NCBI GenBank assembly: GCA_001007665.1
Contig: JXQG01000014.1
Location: forward strand, 1-37,973
DNA length: 37,973 bases
Direction: 5' to 3'
From: Candidatus Synechococcus spongiarum SP3
GTDB taxonomy: Bacteria > Cyanobacteriota > Cyanobacteriia > PCC-6307 > Cyanobiaceae
Positions 23,920 through 33,107 of the stretch are shown piece by piece (the stretch's first letter is position 1; every line of letters begins with the position of its first letter). The translations under genes and the position numbers were made by a program. The notes beneath the pieces are model-generated. The model was not told the origin of the DNA and searched no databases. It saw only the letters and a program-made list of their open reading frames with translations.

Positions 23920-25044
23920 TCACCAACCCCAGAGCCGGCGCCGTGGCGGGCCTTGCAGCAGCCCATGGGTGTGCTGCAGCAGGGTGGGAATCTCCAGATT
24001 CCGCGGGCAGCGCGGTAGACAGTCGCCACAGCGGGTGCAGGCATCCCCACGCACCATGGGCAACCAGTGGCCCGCTTGACCAATAAGGCCATAGCGCTCC
24101 TCGCAGAAGGCAGCCATCCCGTGGCCGAGGCGCAGATTGCGCAACCGCAGCAGAGTGGGGATGTCGATGTCCTCCGGGCAGGGGAGGCAGCAGCGGCATT
24201 GGCCGCAGAAGGTGTCCTGTAGCCGCTGTTGCCGGGCCTGGTTCAGCCGTTCGGCGGCGGCAGCCACGGCAGGGGGCATGCCGTCCCCCACCCGAGCCAG
24301 CCGCTGGGCCCAACCCAGGTGGGAGGGGTGGGCCGCCCCGATGGTCAGGGTGCTGACGCCATGGCCCAAGAGCCAGCGGTACGCCAGCTCCAGGGGATCG
24401 AAGGGGGCGCACTGCCGCCGCAGCAAGTCCGGCGGATCAAACAGTCGTCCCCCCTTGTCCGCCGGTGAAATGGCCATCACCCCCATGCCGGCGGCCATGG
24501 CCTGACGGGCCAACGGCATCATGGCGGGATTCAGCAGGTGCAGATGTAAACTGCAAAAGCCGAAGCGGCCGCTGGCAATGGCCTGCTCCACAAGCTCCGG
24601 GCTGCCGTGGCTGCTAAAGCCCACCTGTCCCACAAGACCCTCCGCCTCGCAGGCCGCCAGAATCTCGGCGCCAGGGCCGTGCAAGGCCCAGTGAAGGTGC
24701 TCAGGCCGGTTGATGCCGTGGACAGCCAGTTGATCCAGTTGGTCGAGTCTCAGATGTTCAAGGGTGGCGCGCACCACCGCCAGACCGTTCTCCACGTCGT
24801 CCATCCCCGGCAAAAGCTTGCTGGTGATCCCATAGCGATGCCGGGGCACGGCCAAAGCGGCCAGGGCCTGACCCAGGTAGATCTGAGAAGGCCCGTAGGC
24901 GGGCGCCGTTTCAAAGTGGTTGATGCCGATGGCCAAGGCTCTGGCCACCACCTGCTGCAGTTGCAGAGGGCTGGCCAGGGCGCGCATGAGCCCCAAGGTG
25001 AAGACACTCACCGTCCGCCCCTGGCCAAAGGGCCGGCGGTTCAT
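23920..25044 (-). CDS. Aldo/keto reductase fused to a C-terminal [4Fe-4S] ferredoxin-like domain
   Basis: The first about 260 residues are an aldo/keto reductase barrel (FETAPAYGPSQIYLGQALAA for the catalytic Asp/Tyr region, DQLAVHGINRPEH, IGAAHPSHLGWAQRL). The tail carries two cysteine clusters, CGQCRCCLPCPEDIDIPTLL and ACTRCGDCLPRCPRNLEIPT, both CxxCxxC(x2-3)CP-like and fitting iron-sulfur clusters. Such fusions occur in cyanobacteria and may take electrons from ferredoxin instead of NADPH; the substrate is unknown. ATG 25044 is preferred, with GTG 25068 eight codons earlier. The gene follows the bifunctional nuclease in the same direction, 33 bp away. Confidence 0.85.
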   Translation of the reverse strand: MNRRPFGQGRTVSVFTLGLMRALASPLQLQQVVARALAIGINHFETAPAYGPSQIYLGQALAALAVPRHRYGITSKLLPGMDDVENGLAVVRATLEHLRLDQLDQLAVHGINRPEHLHWALHGPGAEILAACEAEGLVGQVGFSSHGSPELVEQAIASGRFGFCSLHLHLLNPAMMPLARQAMAAGMGVMAISPADKGGRLFDPPDLLRRQCAPFDPLELAYRWLLGHGVSTLTIGAAHPSHLGWAQRLARVGDGMPPAVAAAAERLNQARQQRLQDTFCGQCRCCLPCPEDIDIPTLLRLRNLRLGHGMAAFCEERYGLIGQAGHWLPMVRGDACTRCGDCLPRCPRNLEIPTLLQHTHGLLQGPPRRRLWGW

Positions 25045-25077
25045 GGGAGGGGCAACAACAGTCACCACCGGCGCACA

Positions 25078-25623
25078 TCAACTCCCGGATTCGGATGACT
25101 CCTCTGGCGAATCCAGGTTCACTCCGGAGCGACGGATCAACTCCGCAGGGCTGATCTCGGCAATGGCCTTGTGGAAGGCTTCGGTGTCCATGGCGTCAGC
25201 CTCCTCATCTACCGGAATGGAGGCATCACTGACCACCTCTTCCAGCATCCAGATGCTGACCTTGCTGCGCACCGCCAGGGCAATGGCGTCACTGGGTCGA
25301 CAATCGAGACTCACCACTGTTTTGTCTTGCCGTCGCAGACGCAGCTCTGCGTGGAAGGTGCTGTCTTGAATGCTGCTAATGATGATGCGGTCGAATTCCA
25401 GCTCGGCCACCTGAAGCAGGTTCAGCATCAGGTCGTGGGTCATGGGGCGGGGAGGGTGGAGACCCTTCAAACCAAAGATGATGCTGTGGGCCTGCACCTT
25501 GTCCACCCAGATGGGCACCTGACGACGGCCATCGGGATCACGCAGCAGCACAATGGGCTGATAACTGGTGGCATCAATGATAATGCCAGTAATACCCATC
25601 TCCACCATGTCGGCATTCCCCAA
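25078..25623 (-). CDS. Bifunctional nuclease family protein (DUF151)
   Basis: The 181-residue protein has the BFN domain: QPIVLLRDPDGRRQVPIWVD, then AHSIIFGLKGLHPPRPMTHD, LELDRIIISSIQD-like sequence, and SLDCRPSDAIALAVRS, the family hallmark (rPSDAIALA). Plant and algal members have been reported to cut RNA and DNA; bacterial activity is less clear. An internal ATG five codons in (MVEMGITGIIIDA) is an equally likely start. The divergent gap to ribE is 55 bp. Confidence 0.9.
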   Translation of the reverse strand: MGNADMVEMGITGIIIDATSYQPIVLLRDPDGRRQVPIWVDKVQAHSIIFGLKGLHPPRPMTHDLMLNLLQVAELEFDRIIISSIQDSTFHAELRLRRQDKTVVSLDCRPSDAIALAVRSKVSIWMLEEVVSDASIPVDEEADAMDTEAFHKAIAEISPAELIRRSGVNLDSPEESSESGS

Positions 25624-25678
25624 TCGCGATCTACGTTGATTATGGGGGTAGAGCTGCCTTGCTTTCTATGGAACGGTC

Positions 25679-26341
25679 ATGTTCACCGGACTGATTCAGG
25701 CCATAGGTCAGGCCACCATTGGCTTGGGGGGCATTGCCATTCGAAGTCCGGACTTCCTTGCAACGGTTAACCCTCGGCAAGGGGATAGCATCGCGGTGGA
25801 TGGTGTCTGCCTCACTGTGGCCAGGCTTGCGTCCTGGGGATTCCAGGCAGACGTGAGCCCCGAAACCATGGCCCGATGCACCATGGGTCACCCCACAGCC
25901 GCCAGGACCATGGTGAACCTGGAGCCGGCTCTGAGGCTCCAGGACCGGCTGGGGGGGCACTTGGTGTCCGGTCACGTGGACGGATTGGGGGAAATTGTGG
26001 CCATCGAACGTCAACCCCGGTCCTGGAGTGTGGAGATCCGCTGGCAGGATCCGGCTTTTGGGAGGTATACGGTGAGCAAGGGCAGTGTTGCGGTAGATGG
26101 CGTCAGCCTCACCGTGGCCCGGTGCAGTGCCGGGGGAAAGCGCTTCTCGGTGGCGGTGATTCCCGTCACATGGGGGGAAACAACTTTGCAGGACCGGCAG
26201 GTGGGGGATTGGGTTAATCTGGAGGCGGATCTCCTGGCCAAATACAGCGAGCGACTGCTGGGCCTGGAGCCACCCCAATCCTCCAGTCCCCGGCAGCAGA
26301 CCATCAGTCAGGCCTGGCTCCTGGAGCAGGGGTGGCCCTAA
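25679..26341 (+). CDS. ribE: Riboflavin synthase alpha chain
   Basis: Riboflavin synthase dismutates two 6,7-dimethyl-8-ribityllumazine molecules into riboflavin and a pyrimidinedione. The protein is an internal duplication: MFTGLIQAIG starts domain 1, with GDSIAVDGVCLTV and a first SPETM near the lumazine site, and GHLVSGHVDGLGEIV followed by GSVAVDGVSLTVARC starts domain 2. The 220-residue length is normal. The start at 25679 is fixed by the MFTGL motif. It diverges from the bifunctional nuclease gene. Confidence 0.96.
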   Translation: MFTGLIQAIGQATIGLGGIAIRSPDFLATVNPRQGDSIAVDGVCLTVARLASWGFQADVSPETMARCTMGHPTAARTMVNLEPALRLQDRLGGHLVSGHVDGLGEIVAIERQPRSWSVEIRWQDPAFGRYTVSKGSVAVDGVSLTVARCSAGGKRFSVAVIPVTWGETTLQDRQVGDWVNLEADLLAKYSERLLGLEPPQSSSPRQQTISQAWLLEQGWP

Positions 26342-26366
26342 GGCGCCCCCAACCGTGGGGAACGGG

Positions 26367-26747
26367 TTAAACCCGCAGGTCTTTCCCGTTGCAAGGCCAG
26401 AGGAAGATGGATCCGGTGTCCGCCTGAATCTCGATAAAAAACTCCTGGCCCGGCTCAATGCCGGCGCGATGGGTGTACGTCTGGCCAATCAGCAGATTGC
26501 CGTTGCCATGGACTCGGGTGGTGAAGTCTGCCTGGCGACCTCGTCTTTTTATGGTGTTGTCCTCCCTGCCTGGCACCTGAAAGCCCTTGGCCAGCACCAG
26601 GGCAGAATAGAATTTCTGCCTCAGCAGCCGTCCGGCCGGCCCAACATAACCACAAATCCTGGCGATCTGATCCAGAGGGCGGTCCGCAAAAATTCTGACT
26701 TTGGCCAGCAGTGTCTCTCCCTCCAACATGCTCTCATTGTTTGGCAT
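26367..26747 (-). CDS. cyAbrB-type transcriptional regulator
   Basis: The cyanobacterial AbrB pattern is present: GETLLAKVRIFADRPLDQIA, then RICGYVGPAGRLLRQKFYSA, then LVLAKG, followed by the DNA-binding C-terminus VHGNGNLLIGQTYTHRAGIE and PGQEFFIEI. These regulators control carbon and nitrogen balance in other cyanobacteria. The start is ATG 26747 or ATG 26729. It follows coxC in the same direction with 18 bp between, so it may be transcribed with the oxidase genes. The length (126 residues) is usual. Confidence 0.85.
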   Translation of the reverse strand: MPNNESMLEGETLLAKVRIFADRPLDQIARICGYVGPAGRLLRQKFYSALVLAKGFQVPGREDNTIKRRGRQADFTTRVHGNGNLLIGQTYTHRAGIEPGQEFFIEIQADTGSIFLWPCNGKDLRV

Positions 26748-26765
26748 TGGCTTTTCAGTCCGGGC

Positions 26766-27416
26766 TTACAGAAGATAAAGCAAAGCAAATAGTACCACCC
26801 AAACCCCATCAACAAAGTGCCAGTACAGCTCCGCCGCTGCAAAGCCGAAGTGATTCTCTGTCGTAAAATATCCCTTGCTACCCGCTTGCCACCATACAAT
26901 TAGAATCATCATGGCCCCCAAGGTGACGTGGAGCCCATGAAAGCCGGTCAAGGCATAAAAGGTGCTGGCAAAGAGATTGTCGGTTAATCCAAAGGGGAGA
27001 TGAAAGTATTCCCACATCTGGCCTGCCATGAAGGTCACCCCCAGGGCAGCCGTGAGCAGCAGCCAGCCGCGACAGACGGCCATGCGGTTGGCCATGAGCG
27101 CCTTGCTGCTGCGGTGGAAGGTGAGGCTGCTGGCCAGCAACACCAGGGTGTTCACGGCAGGCAACAACAACTCCAGTTCGTACTCCGCGTTCACGGGCAG
27201 GGGATTGACCGCCCGATAGGTGAGGTAGGCGGCAAAGAAGCCGGCGAAGGTCATCCCGTCCGCCACCAGAAAAATACCCAGACCAAAGAGGCGCACGTCC
27301 GGGTGATGGGCATGGGCCGGAACTTGCGGTTGGCCCTCTTGCTGTGGATCACGGGGGGGGGAGGTGGGCTGTTGGATCAGGGTGGTCACGTTGAGGGATG
27401 GCAAGGATGAAAACAT
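26766..27416 (-). CDS. coxC: Cytochrome c oxidase subunit III
   Basis: A membrane subunit of the aa3-type oxidase that stabilises subunit I. Hydrophobic segments are clear, and the family motifs NTLVLLASSLTFHRSSKAL, WEYFHLPFGLTDNLFASTFY, GFHGLHVTLGAMMILIVW and YWHFVDGVWVVLFALLYL (with the conserved E/H residues) are present. ATG 27416 gives 216 residues and lies 30 bp after coxA; a start at 27449 would only add residues overlapping coxA's end. Third gene of coxBAC. Confidence 0.95.
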   Translation of the reverse strand: MFSSLPSLNVTTLIQQPTSPPRDPQQEGQPQVPAHAHHPDVRLFGLGIFLVADGMTFAGFFAAYLTYRAVNPLPVNAEYELELLLPAVNTLVLLASSLTFHRSSKALMANRMAVCRGWLLLTAALGVTFMAGQMWEYFHLPFGLTDNLFASTFYALTGFHGLHVTLGAMMILIVWWQAGSKGYFTTENHFGFAAAELYWHFVDGVWVVLFALLYLL

Positions 27417-27445
27417 GGGAAAACACAGACCCGCGCCCCGCAGGC

Positions 27446-29131
27446 TCAACGGCCTGCGGACCAGAGCTCACGGCCCTGGACAGTGGTGACCGGCATGGCA
27501 TCCTCCGGGCTGCCGTAGTCGTAAGGTTCTGTCACAAGGGGAGCCTCGTGGAGCCAGTTTTCCACGGGTGGGGGGGAACTGGTGAGCCACTCCGGGGTGC
27601 AAGCCTGCCAGGGATTGTCCCCTGCCGGCACTCCTTTCCACAGGCTCCAGGCCACGTTGATCAGGAAGGGGAGGGTGCTGATGGCCAGAAGCAGGGCGCC
27701 GACGGAAGAAATTTGATTGACGAGCTGAAACTGGGGATCATATTCCGCCACCCGCCGCGGCATGCCGTTGAGTCCCAACCAGTGCTGGGGAAAAAAGCAG
27801 ATGTTAAAGCCTAGAAACGAGAGCAAACAGTGAAGGCGTCCCAGGTGTTCATTAAGAAGGCGGCCGCTGATTTTAGGGAACCAGTGATAAATTGCTGCGA
27901 AAATGACAAAGACGGTTCCGCCAAAAACAATATAATGGAAGTGGGCCACAACAAAGTAGGTGTCATGGACATGGACATCAAAAGGAACTTGGGCCAAAGC
28001 TACCCCTGTGATTCCGCCAAAAACAAAATTGAAAATGAAACCACAACAAAACAACAAAGCACTGTTCAGGGCCAGCTTACCTTGCCAGAGGGTGGCCAGC
28101 CAGTTAAAGAATTTGATGCCGGTTGGCACAGCAATAATAGCCGTCGCAATTGTGAAAAACAAACGCATCCATGGAGGTGTTCCACTGGTAAACATGTGGT
28201 GAGCCCAGACAATTAAACCCAAAAAGACAATGCCCAAAATTGAATAGATCATGGACCGATAACCAAACAGAGGTTTACGGGCATGGATGGGCAGAATTTC
28301 GCTGACCAAGCCAAAGGCAGGCAGCACCATAATATAAACAGCGGGATGGGAATAGAACCAGAACAAATGCTGATAGACCACGGCATTCCCCCCCAGAGCC
28401 GGATTAAAAAAGCCGGTGCCGGCAACAATATCCATGCTCAGCAGGATCAGTGCGCCTGCAAGCACGGGCGTGGCCAGCACCACCAAGACGCTGGTGCCCA
28501 ACATGGCCCAGCAAAACATGGGCAACTGAAACAGCCCCAGTCCAGAGCGCCGCAACTTGAGGATCGTGGCAATGAAGTTGACCGCGCCAAAGATGGAGCT
28601 GCCCCCCAACAGCAGCACGCTGACGATCCAGATGACCTGTCCCACCGCAGGCGTGGTGATGCTGAGGGGAGGGTAGGCCGTCCAGCCGGATTGGGCGGCG
28701 CCCCCAATAAAATAACTGCTCAGCAAGAGAAAACCTGCTGGAGGAAGCATCCAGAAGGCCACCGCATTGAGGCGCGGGAAGGCCATATCCCTTGCCCCCA
28801 CATGGAACGGCACCAGGTAATTTCCAAAAGCCCCGTTGACCACGGGCACGATCCAGAGAAAGATCATGATGGTGCCGTGCAAGGTCAAGACCTGATTGTA
28901 CGTCTCCCGGGCCATGAAATCCGAGAGAGGCGTCACCAGCTCAACACGGATCATGCCCGCCAGTGCGCCACCCACCAGATAGAAAAAAAAGCCCGTCACC
29001 AAATACTGGATACCGATCACCTTATGGTCAAGGCTGAAGCCAAAGTATTCGTGCCAAGGGGTGTGGTGTTGAACATCCACAGGGTGTGGCTCCCTATGGT
29101 GCGGTGAGACTGGCAGGGCGTTTGTTGTCAT
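27446..29131 (-). CDS. coxA: Cytochrome c oxidase subunit I
   Basis: The catalytic subunit holds heme a and the heme a3-CuB centre and reduces oxygen at the thylakoid or cytoplasmic membrane. LHGTIMIFLWIVP carries a heme a histidine, FWFYSHPAVYIMVLPAFG carries CuB His and the cross-linked Tyr, HHMFTSG the other CuB histidines, and VVAHFHYIVFGG the heme histidines. About 12 transmembrane segments are evident. ATG 29131 was chosen; a TTG at 29164 overlapping the coxB stop (TTGA) is possible and would add 11 residues. Confidence 0.96.
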   Translation of the reverse strand: MTTNALPVSPHHREPHPVDVQHHTPWHEYFGFSLDHKVIGIQYLVTGFFFYLVGGALAGMIRVELVTPLSDFMARETYNQVLTLHGTIMIFLWIVPVVNGAFGNYLVPFHVGARDMAFPRLNAVAFWMLPPAGFLLLSSYFIGGAAQSGWTAYPPLSITTPAVGQVIWIVSVLLLGGSSIFGAVNFIATILKLRRSGLGLFQLPMFCWAMLGTSVLVVLATPVLAGALILLSMDIVAGTGFFNPALGGNAVVYQHLFWFYSHPAVYIMVLPAFGLVSEILPIHARKPLFGYRSMIYSILGIVFLGLIVWAHHMFTSGTPPWMRLFFTIATAIIAVPTGIKFFNWLATLWQGKLALNSALLFCCGFIFNFVFGGITGVALAQVPFDVHVHDTYFVVAHFHYIVFGGTVFVIFAAIYHWFPKISGRLLNEHLGRLHCLLSFLGFNICFFPQHWLGLNGMPRRVAEYDPQFQLVNQISSVGALLLAISTLPFLINVAWSLWKGVPAGDNPWQACTPEWLTSSPPPVENWLHEAPLVTEPYDYGSPEDAMPVTTVQGRELWSAGR

Positions 29132-29160
29132 GGATCTTGTCGGTAACTGTGAATGTGTGG

Positions 29161-30012
29161 TCAAGCAATTGGAGAGGAGTCAGGGGCTGTGGCAACCGTG
29201 GCTGGTGTGTTATGAACGAGCCACTCCTCAAAACTCCGGGGATCCTCCACCACAACCTTGGAGCGCATTCCCCCATGGTAAGGCCCGCAGAGTTCAGCGC
29301 AGACAATGTCGTAATCGCCCTGCCGATTTGCGGTGAAGCTGAGCACCGTAGGTTGCCCCGGAATCACGTCCTGCTTGAGACGAAACTCGGGGACCCAGAA
29401 GGCATGAATCACGTCATTGGATTTTAACCGCAACTCCACGGGTTGCCCCAGAGGCAAGTGCAGCTCTCCGGTGGTAAAGTTTTGCCGAGGATAGTGAAAG
29501 ATGAAAGCAAATTGCATGGCCGTCACCTCCACGGGGAACGCCATCCCGTCCGTGCGATCAATGCCCCCCCAGATCACGGTTTCCGGATCTGCCGGGTGCC
29601 CCAAAGAGACCTGCTCCACCTCTCGTGGCGGCATGGATGTGTGGTGATGGAAGTCGGCCATGCCACCCATCTGTGCATAAATGTCGTAGCTGTAGACGCC
29701 AAGAATCAGGATCACAATGGCGGGAACCGCCGTCCAGAACACTTCCAGGGGAAGATTGCCCTCCACGGCAGGGCCGTCCAGGTGATCGCCGTCCCGGCGG
29801 CGGAAGTGAACCAGGGCCACCACCAGCATGGCGGTGATGCCCAGCAGAAGGCCGACACCAATGGAAAAGAGAACCTTGAACAGTGCATCCACAGTGCCGG
29901 CATCATCTGCTGCGGCAACGGGCATCAGATTGATGTTTTGCCCAGCCCAGAGGCTGATCAACGCCAGAAGGATGCCGGCAGCCAGGGTGAGAATGGACGC
30001 AGGAATCGGCAC
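29161..30012 (-). CDS. coxB: Cytochrome c oxidase subunit II
   Basis: This subunit takes electrons from cytochrome c6 or plastocyanin through its CuA centre. Two transmembrane helices occur near residues 10-28 and 43-68, then a periplasmic domain with CuA ligands in DVIHAFWVPEF and CAELCGPYHGGMRSK (H..C..x..C...H..M). The aromatic patch usual in the electron-entry region is MQFAFIFHYP here. Start is ATG 30012. First gene of the coxBAC operon, divergent from ctaA across 132 bp. Confidence 0.95.
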   Translation of the reverse strand: MPIPASILTLAAGILLALISLWAGQNINLMPVAAADDAGTVDALFKVLFSIGVGLLLGITAMLVVALVHFRRRDGDHLDGPAVEGNLPLEVFWTAVPAIVILILGVYSYDIYAQMGGMADFHHHTSMPPREVEQVSLGHPADPETVIWGGIDRTDGMAFPVEVTAMQFAFIFHYPRQNFTTGELHLPLGQPVELRLKSNDVIHAFWVPEFRLKQDVIPGQPTVLSFTANRQGDYDIVCAELCGPYHGGMRSKVVVEDPRSFEEWLVHNTPATVATAPDSSPIA

Positions 30013-30144
30013 GGCATGCGCCTGTCAAGTGCCTTCAGCGTATGAATGGTTGTCCGTGAATTTCTAACGGGAATCTAAAAAAGCGGCACGGGGCATGAGT
30101 GATTTCACTTACCTGGCTAGCTTGTAACCATTCGTAGCCTGACT
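30013..30144. promoter_or_regulatory. Divergent coxB/ctaA control region
   Basis: These 132 bp must hold the promoters of both oxidase operons. GAATGGTT (30044-30051) and AACCATTC (30126-30133) form an inverted repeat, extended with TA and A/T on the outer side, 74 bp apart. No regulator is known to me for this sequence. Confidence 0.35.
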
Positions 30145-31059
30145 GTGTCAACTTCTGCCGGCCTGGTGGCGCCGCCTCTCCACAGGTCGCCCCTGCTGCT
30201 GGTGCTGAGTACCCATCTGGTGGTGGCCCTGGTGGCCCTGGTGACGGTGGGCGGCGCCACACGGGTGATGGAAGCCGGCCTGTCCTGCCCGGACTGGCCC
30301 CTCTGCTACGGCAGCGTTCTGCCCACGGCAAAGATGACCGTTCGGGTCTTCCTGGAATGGTTCCATCGTCTGGATGCGGCGCTGGTGGCCTTGGGGCTGC
30401 TGCTGGCGGCGGCCCTCAGTTGGGGGCAACGGCGGCACTTGCCCCCGGCGGCGCCCGGTCTGGCCACCACCGCCCTGGTGCTGGTCGTGGTGCAAGTCGC
30501 CCTCGGCGCCTTGACGGTGACACAACTGCTGCGCTTTGACGTTGTCACCGCCCACTTGGCCACGGGCCTGTTGCTGGTGGCCCTGCTGAGCCTGCTGCGG
30601 CAGCGACTGCGCCTGGCCCTGGAGCCCCTGCCACCGGGCATGGATGGAGCCTTGACGGGGCCTTGGCGCTGGTGGCCGGCGTTGGCCGCCCTGCTGGTCT
30701 ATCTCCAATGCGTCCTGGGCGGCTTGCTGGCCAGCCATTGGGCCACAGGACGCTGCCTGCAATGGCTGCAGGGCTGCCACTGGCTCATGGCCCATCGCCT
30801 GCTGGCCGGTGTTGCCCTGGCGGCTGTTGTGGCGCTGCCCCTCAAAGCCGCGACTGCAGCCTGGCCCCACCCCCTGCGACACCTGTCCTTTGCCGCTGGC
30901 CTCCTGGTGCTGCTGCAAGCAGGCCTGGGGGCGCTCACGCTGCACCTGTCCCTGTCCCAGCCGCTGGTGACCATTGGCCACCAGTTGGTTGCAGCCCTGC
31001 TGCTCAGCATGTTGACCAGCCTGGCCGGTCTTCTCCACCCTCTGCCCTCCTCCCCATGA
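30145..31059 (+). CDS. ctaA: Heme A synthase (COX15/CtaA)
   Basis: CtaA oxidises the methyl group at C-8 of heme O to give heme A, the cofactor of subunit I. The protein (304 residues, GTG start 30145) has about eight transmembrane segments. [20 protein letters not shown], with [13 protein letters not shown] next, are the first heme-binding part, [11 protein letters not shown] and [10 protein letters not shown] carry histidines, and [11 protein letters not shown] another. The stop overlaps the ctaB start (ATGA), so the two genes are translationally coupled. Confidence 0.93.
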   Translation: MSTSAGLVAPPLHRSPLLLVLSTHLVVALVALVTVGGATRVMEAGLSCPDWPLCYGSVLPTAKMTVRVFLEWFHRLDAALVALGLLLAAALSWGQRRHLPPAAPGLATTALVLVVVQVALGALTVTQLLRFDVVTAHLATGLLLVALLSLLRQRLRLALEPLPPGMDGALTGPWRWWPALAALLVYLQCVLGGLLASHWATGRCLQWLQGCHWLMAHRLLAGVALAAVVALPLKAATAAWPHPLRHLSFAAGLLVLLQAGLGALTLHLSLSQPLVTIGHQLVAALLLSMLTSLAGLLHPLPSSP

Positions 31060-32048
31060 CCCAGGCCGCCGTCACCCTCTCCGGGCGGGACGCCGTTGTG
31101 CCCAGTCGCCGGCATCTGCGCCTGCCCCCTTGGCTGGAGGTTGCCAAACCCCGGCTGATTCCCTTGCTGCTGGCCACCACGTTGGGAGGCATGGCCCTGT
31201 CGGAATCCTGGCCCCTGCCTGCCCCCCAGTTGGCCTGCACCATGGGGGGCGGCGCCCTGGCTGCCGCGGCGGCGGGGGTGCTCAACTGCCTCTGGGAGCG
31301 GGAGCTGGACGGGCGCATGGCCCGGACCGCAGGGCGGGCGTTGCCGTCAGGACGCCTATCGGCGCAGACAGCCTTTCTCCTGGCGGTCAGCCTCACCATG
31401 GCCGCCGCCATGCTGCTGGTGGCGGGCGTGAACTGCCTGGCGGCCGGACTCTCGCTGTTAGGTCTGTGCAGCTACGTGCTGCTGTACACCGCTGTGCTGA
31501 AACCCCGCACCAGCCGGAACATTGTTATTGGCGGTGTGGCGGGCGCCATTCCGCCTCTGGTGGGCGCCGCGGCTGCGGCTGGCCACGTCGGCCTCGGGGG
31601 CTGGTGGCTGTTCGGCCTGGTGATGGTCTGGACGCCAGCCCACTTCTGGGCCCTGGCCCTGCTTCTGAAAGACGACTATGCCGCGGTGGGCATTCCCATG
31701 TTGCCCGTGGTGAAAGGGGCTCTGGTGACCAGTCAAGCCATCGGCCGCTATGCCAGGCTGACGGCCGTGGCCAGCCTGGCGGGCATGGCCCTGTTGCCCA
31801 GTGGCGGGGCCTTGTACGGCCTGTTGGTGCTGCCCCTCAACGGGCGGCTGCTCCAGCTCAGCACCGCACTCCGGCAGCAGCCGGAAGAACGGCAGCGGGC
31901 CACCAGCCTGTTCCGGTTTTCCATCCTCTATCTCTTCGGCATCTGCGGACTGATCCTGTGGTCCCGCAGCGGGGCCGCCACCCTGTTGAGCCAGCAAGTG
32001 CTGCGCCTGTTGGGGCATTGGTCCACAGGACTTCTCGCTGGCCTGTGA
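31056..32048 (+). CDS. ctaB: Protoheme IX farnesyltransferase (heme O synthase)
   Basis: CtaB adds a farnesyl chain to protoheme IX, giving heme O for CtaA. The prenyltransferase Asp-rich sites are [18 protein letters not shown] and [17 protein letters not shown], and [20 protein letters not shown] is also typical. The 330-residue chain has about nine membrane segments. Starts at ATG 31056 (ATGA overlap with ctaA). The ABC exporter genes follow 43 bp later and may be in the same operon. Confidence 0.95.
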   Translation: MTQAAVTLSGRDAVVPSRRHLRLPPWLEVAKPRLIPLLLATTLGGMALSESWPLPAPQLACTMGGGALAAAAAGVLNCLWERELDGRMARTAGRALPSGRLSAQTAFLLAVSLTMAAAMLLVAGVNCLAAGLSLLGLCSYVLLYTAVLKPRTSRNIVIGGVAGAIPPLVGAAAAAGHVGLGGWWLFGLVMVWTPAHFWALALLLKDDYAAVGIPMLPVVKGALVTSQAIGRYARLTAVASLAGMALLPSGGALYGLLVLPLNGRLLQLSTALRQQPEERQRATSLFRFSILYLFGICGLILWSRSGAATLLSQQVLRLLGHWSTGLLAGL

Positions 32049-32090
32049 CCGTTTCTAGAATCACCCACAGTTGAACTTCTTGGCAGACCC

Positions 32091-33098
32091 GTGATCAGAC
32101 TGGAGGGAGTACGGAAGTCCTATGGCGCCGTTCAGGCCTTGGCAGGTCTGGATCTGGAGGTTCCCCCGGGCTACATCTATGGACTGCTGGGACCCAACGG
32201 CGCCGGCAAGACCACGGCCTTGCGCATCCTCTGCACCCTGCTGGCCCCCGATGACGGCCGGGTATGGCTGGATAACATTGACGTGTTGGCCCAACCCCGC
32301 CTGGCGCGCCGTCGCCTGGGCTACGTGGCGCAGGATGCCGCCCTGGACAAAATCCTGAGTGGGCGCGAGATGCTGCATCTGCACGGCGCCCTCTACCACC
32401 TGGATCGGGACACCACCCGGCGCCGTGCCGTGGAGCTGGCCGACCAGTTGGAGATGGATGCCTGGCTGGATCGCCCCTGTGGCGCCTACTCCGGCGGGAT
32501 GCGCCGCCGGCTGGATCTGGCCACCGGCCTGCTCCACCGCCCGCCCCTGCTGGTGCTGGACGAACCTACCGCCGGCCTGGACGTGGAGAGTCGTTATGCC
32601 CTGTGGGCAGTGCTGCGTCAGCTCAAGGCGGAGGGCGCCACCATCCTCTTGAGCAGCCACGACCTGGAAGAGGTGAATGCCATGGCTGACGAGTTGGCCA
32701 TCCTGGATCAGGGCGCCTTGATCGCAGCAGGACCACCCAGCCAACTGAAGGCAGCCCTGGGGGGTGAGCGCATTACCCTCAAACTGCGGGAGTTCACCAG
32801 TGACGGGGAAGCCAGCCAGGCCCTGGCGCTGCTCCAGCAGCAGGACGGGGTGAGTCAACCGGTGATGAACCGCGCCCAGGGCAACGCCATCAGCTTTTTT
32901 GCCCGTGATGCCCGGCTTGTGGAGGTGCTGCGCCAGCAGTTGCAAGACCACGGCCTGCCCATCTTCTGCCTGAGCCAGAGCCAACCCAGCCTGGATGACG
33001 TCTATCTACAGGCCACAGGCCGCACCCTGATGGATGCGGAACTGGCCATGGCCACCACCCGGGACACCAAGGCCGAGCAAAAGGCCGCCATGCGCTAA
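32091..33098 (+). CDS. ABC transporter ATP-binding subunit (DrrA/CcmA-like exporter)
   Basis: The nucleotide-binding domain has Walker A GLLGPNGAGKTTALRIL, Q-loop in LGYVAQDAALD, signature YSGGMRRRLDLATGL, Walker B LLVLDEPTAGLDVESR and His switch LLSSHDLEEV. The C-terminal about 90 residues resemble the regulatory extension of the DrrA/daunorubicin type. It begins with GTG 32091 and is followed by its permease 9 bp later. The substrate of this exporter is not clear; DrrA relatives export lipids, drugs or polyketides. Confidence 0.93.
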   Translation: MIRLEGVRKSYGAVQALAGLDLEVPPGYIYGLLGPNGAGKTTALRILCTLLAPDDGRVWLDNIDVLAQPRLARRRLGYVAQDAALDKILSGREMLHLHGALYHLDRDTTRRRAVELADQLEMDAWLDRPCGAYSGGMRRRLDLATGLLHRPPLLVLDEPTAGLDVESRYALWAVLRQLKAEGATILLSSHDLEEVNAMADELAILDQGALIAAGPPSQLKAALGGERITLKLREFTSDGEASQALALLQQQDGVSQPVMNRAQGNAISFFARDARLVEVLRQQLQDHGLPIFCLSQSQPSLDDVYLQATGRTLMDAELAMATTRDTKAEQKAAMR

Positions 33099-33107
33099 CA
33101 CCCCACC

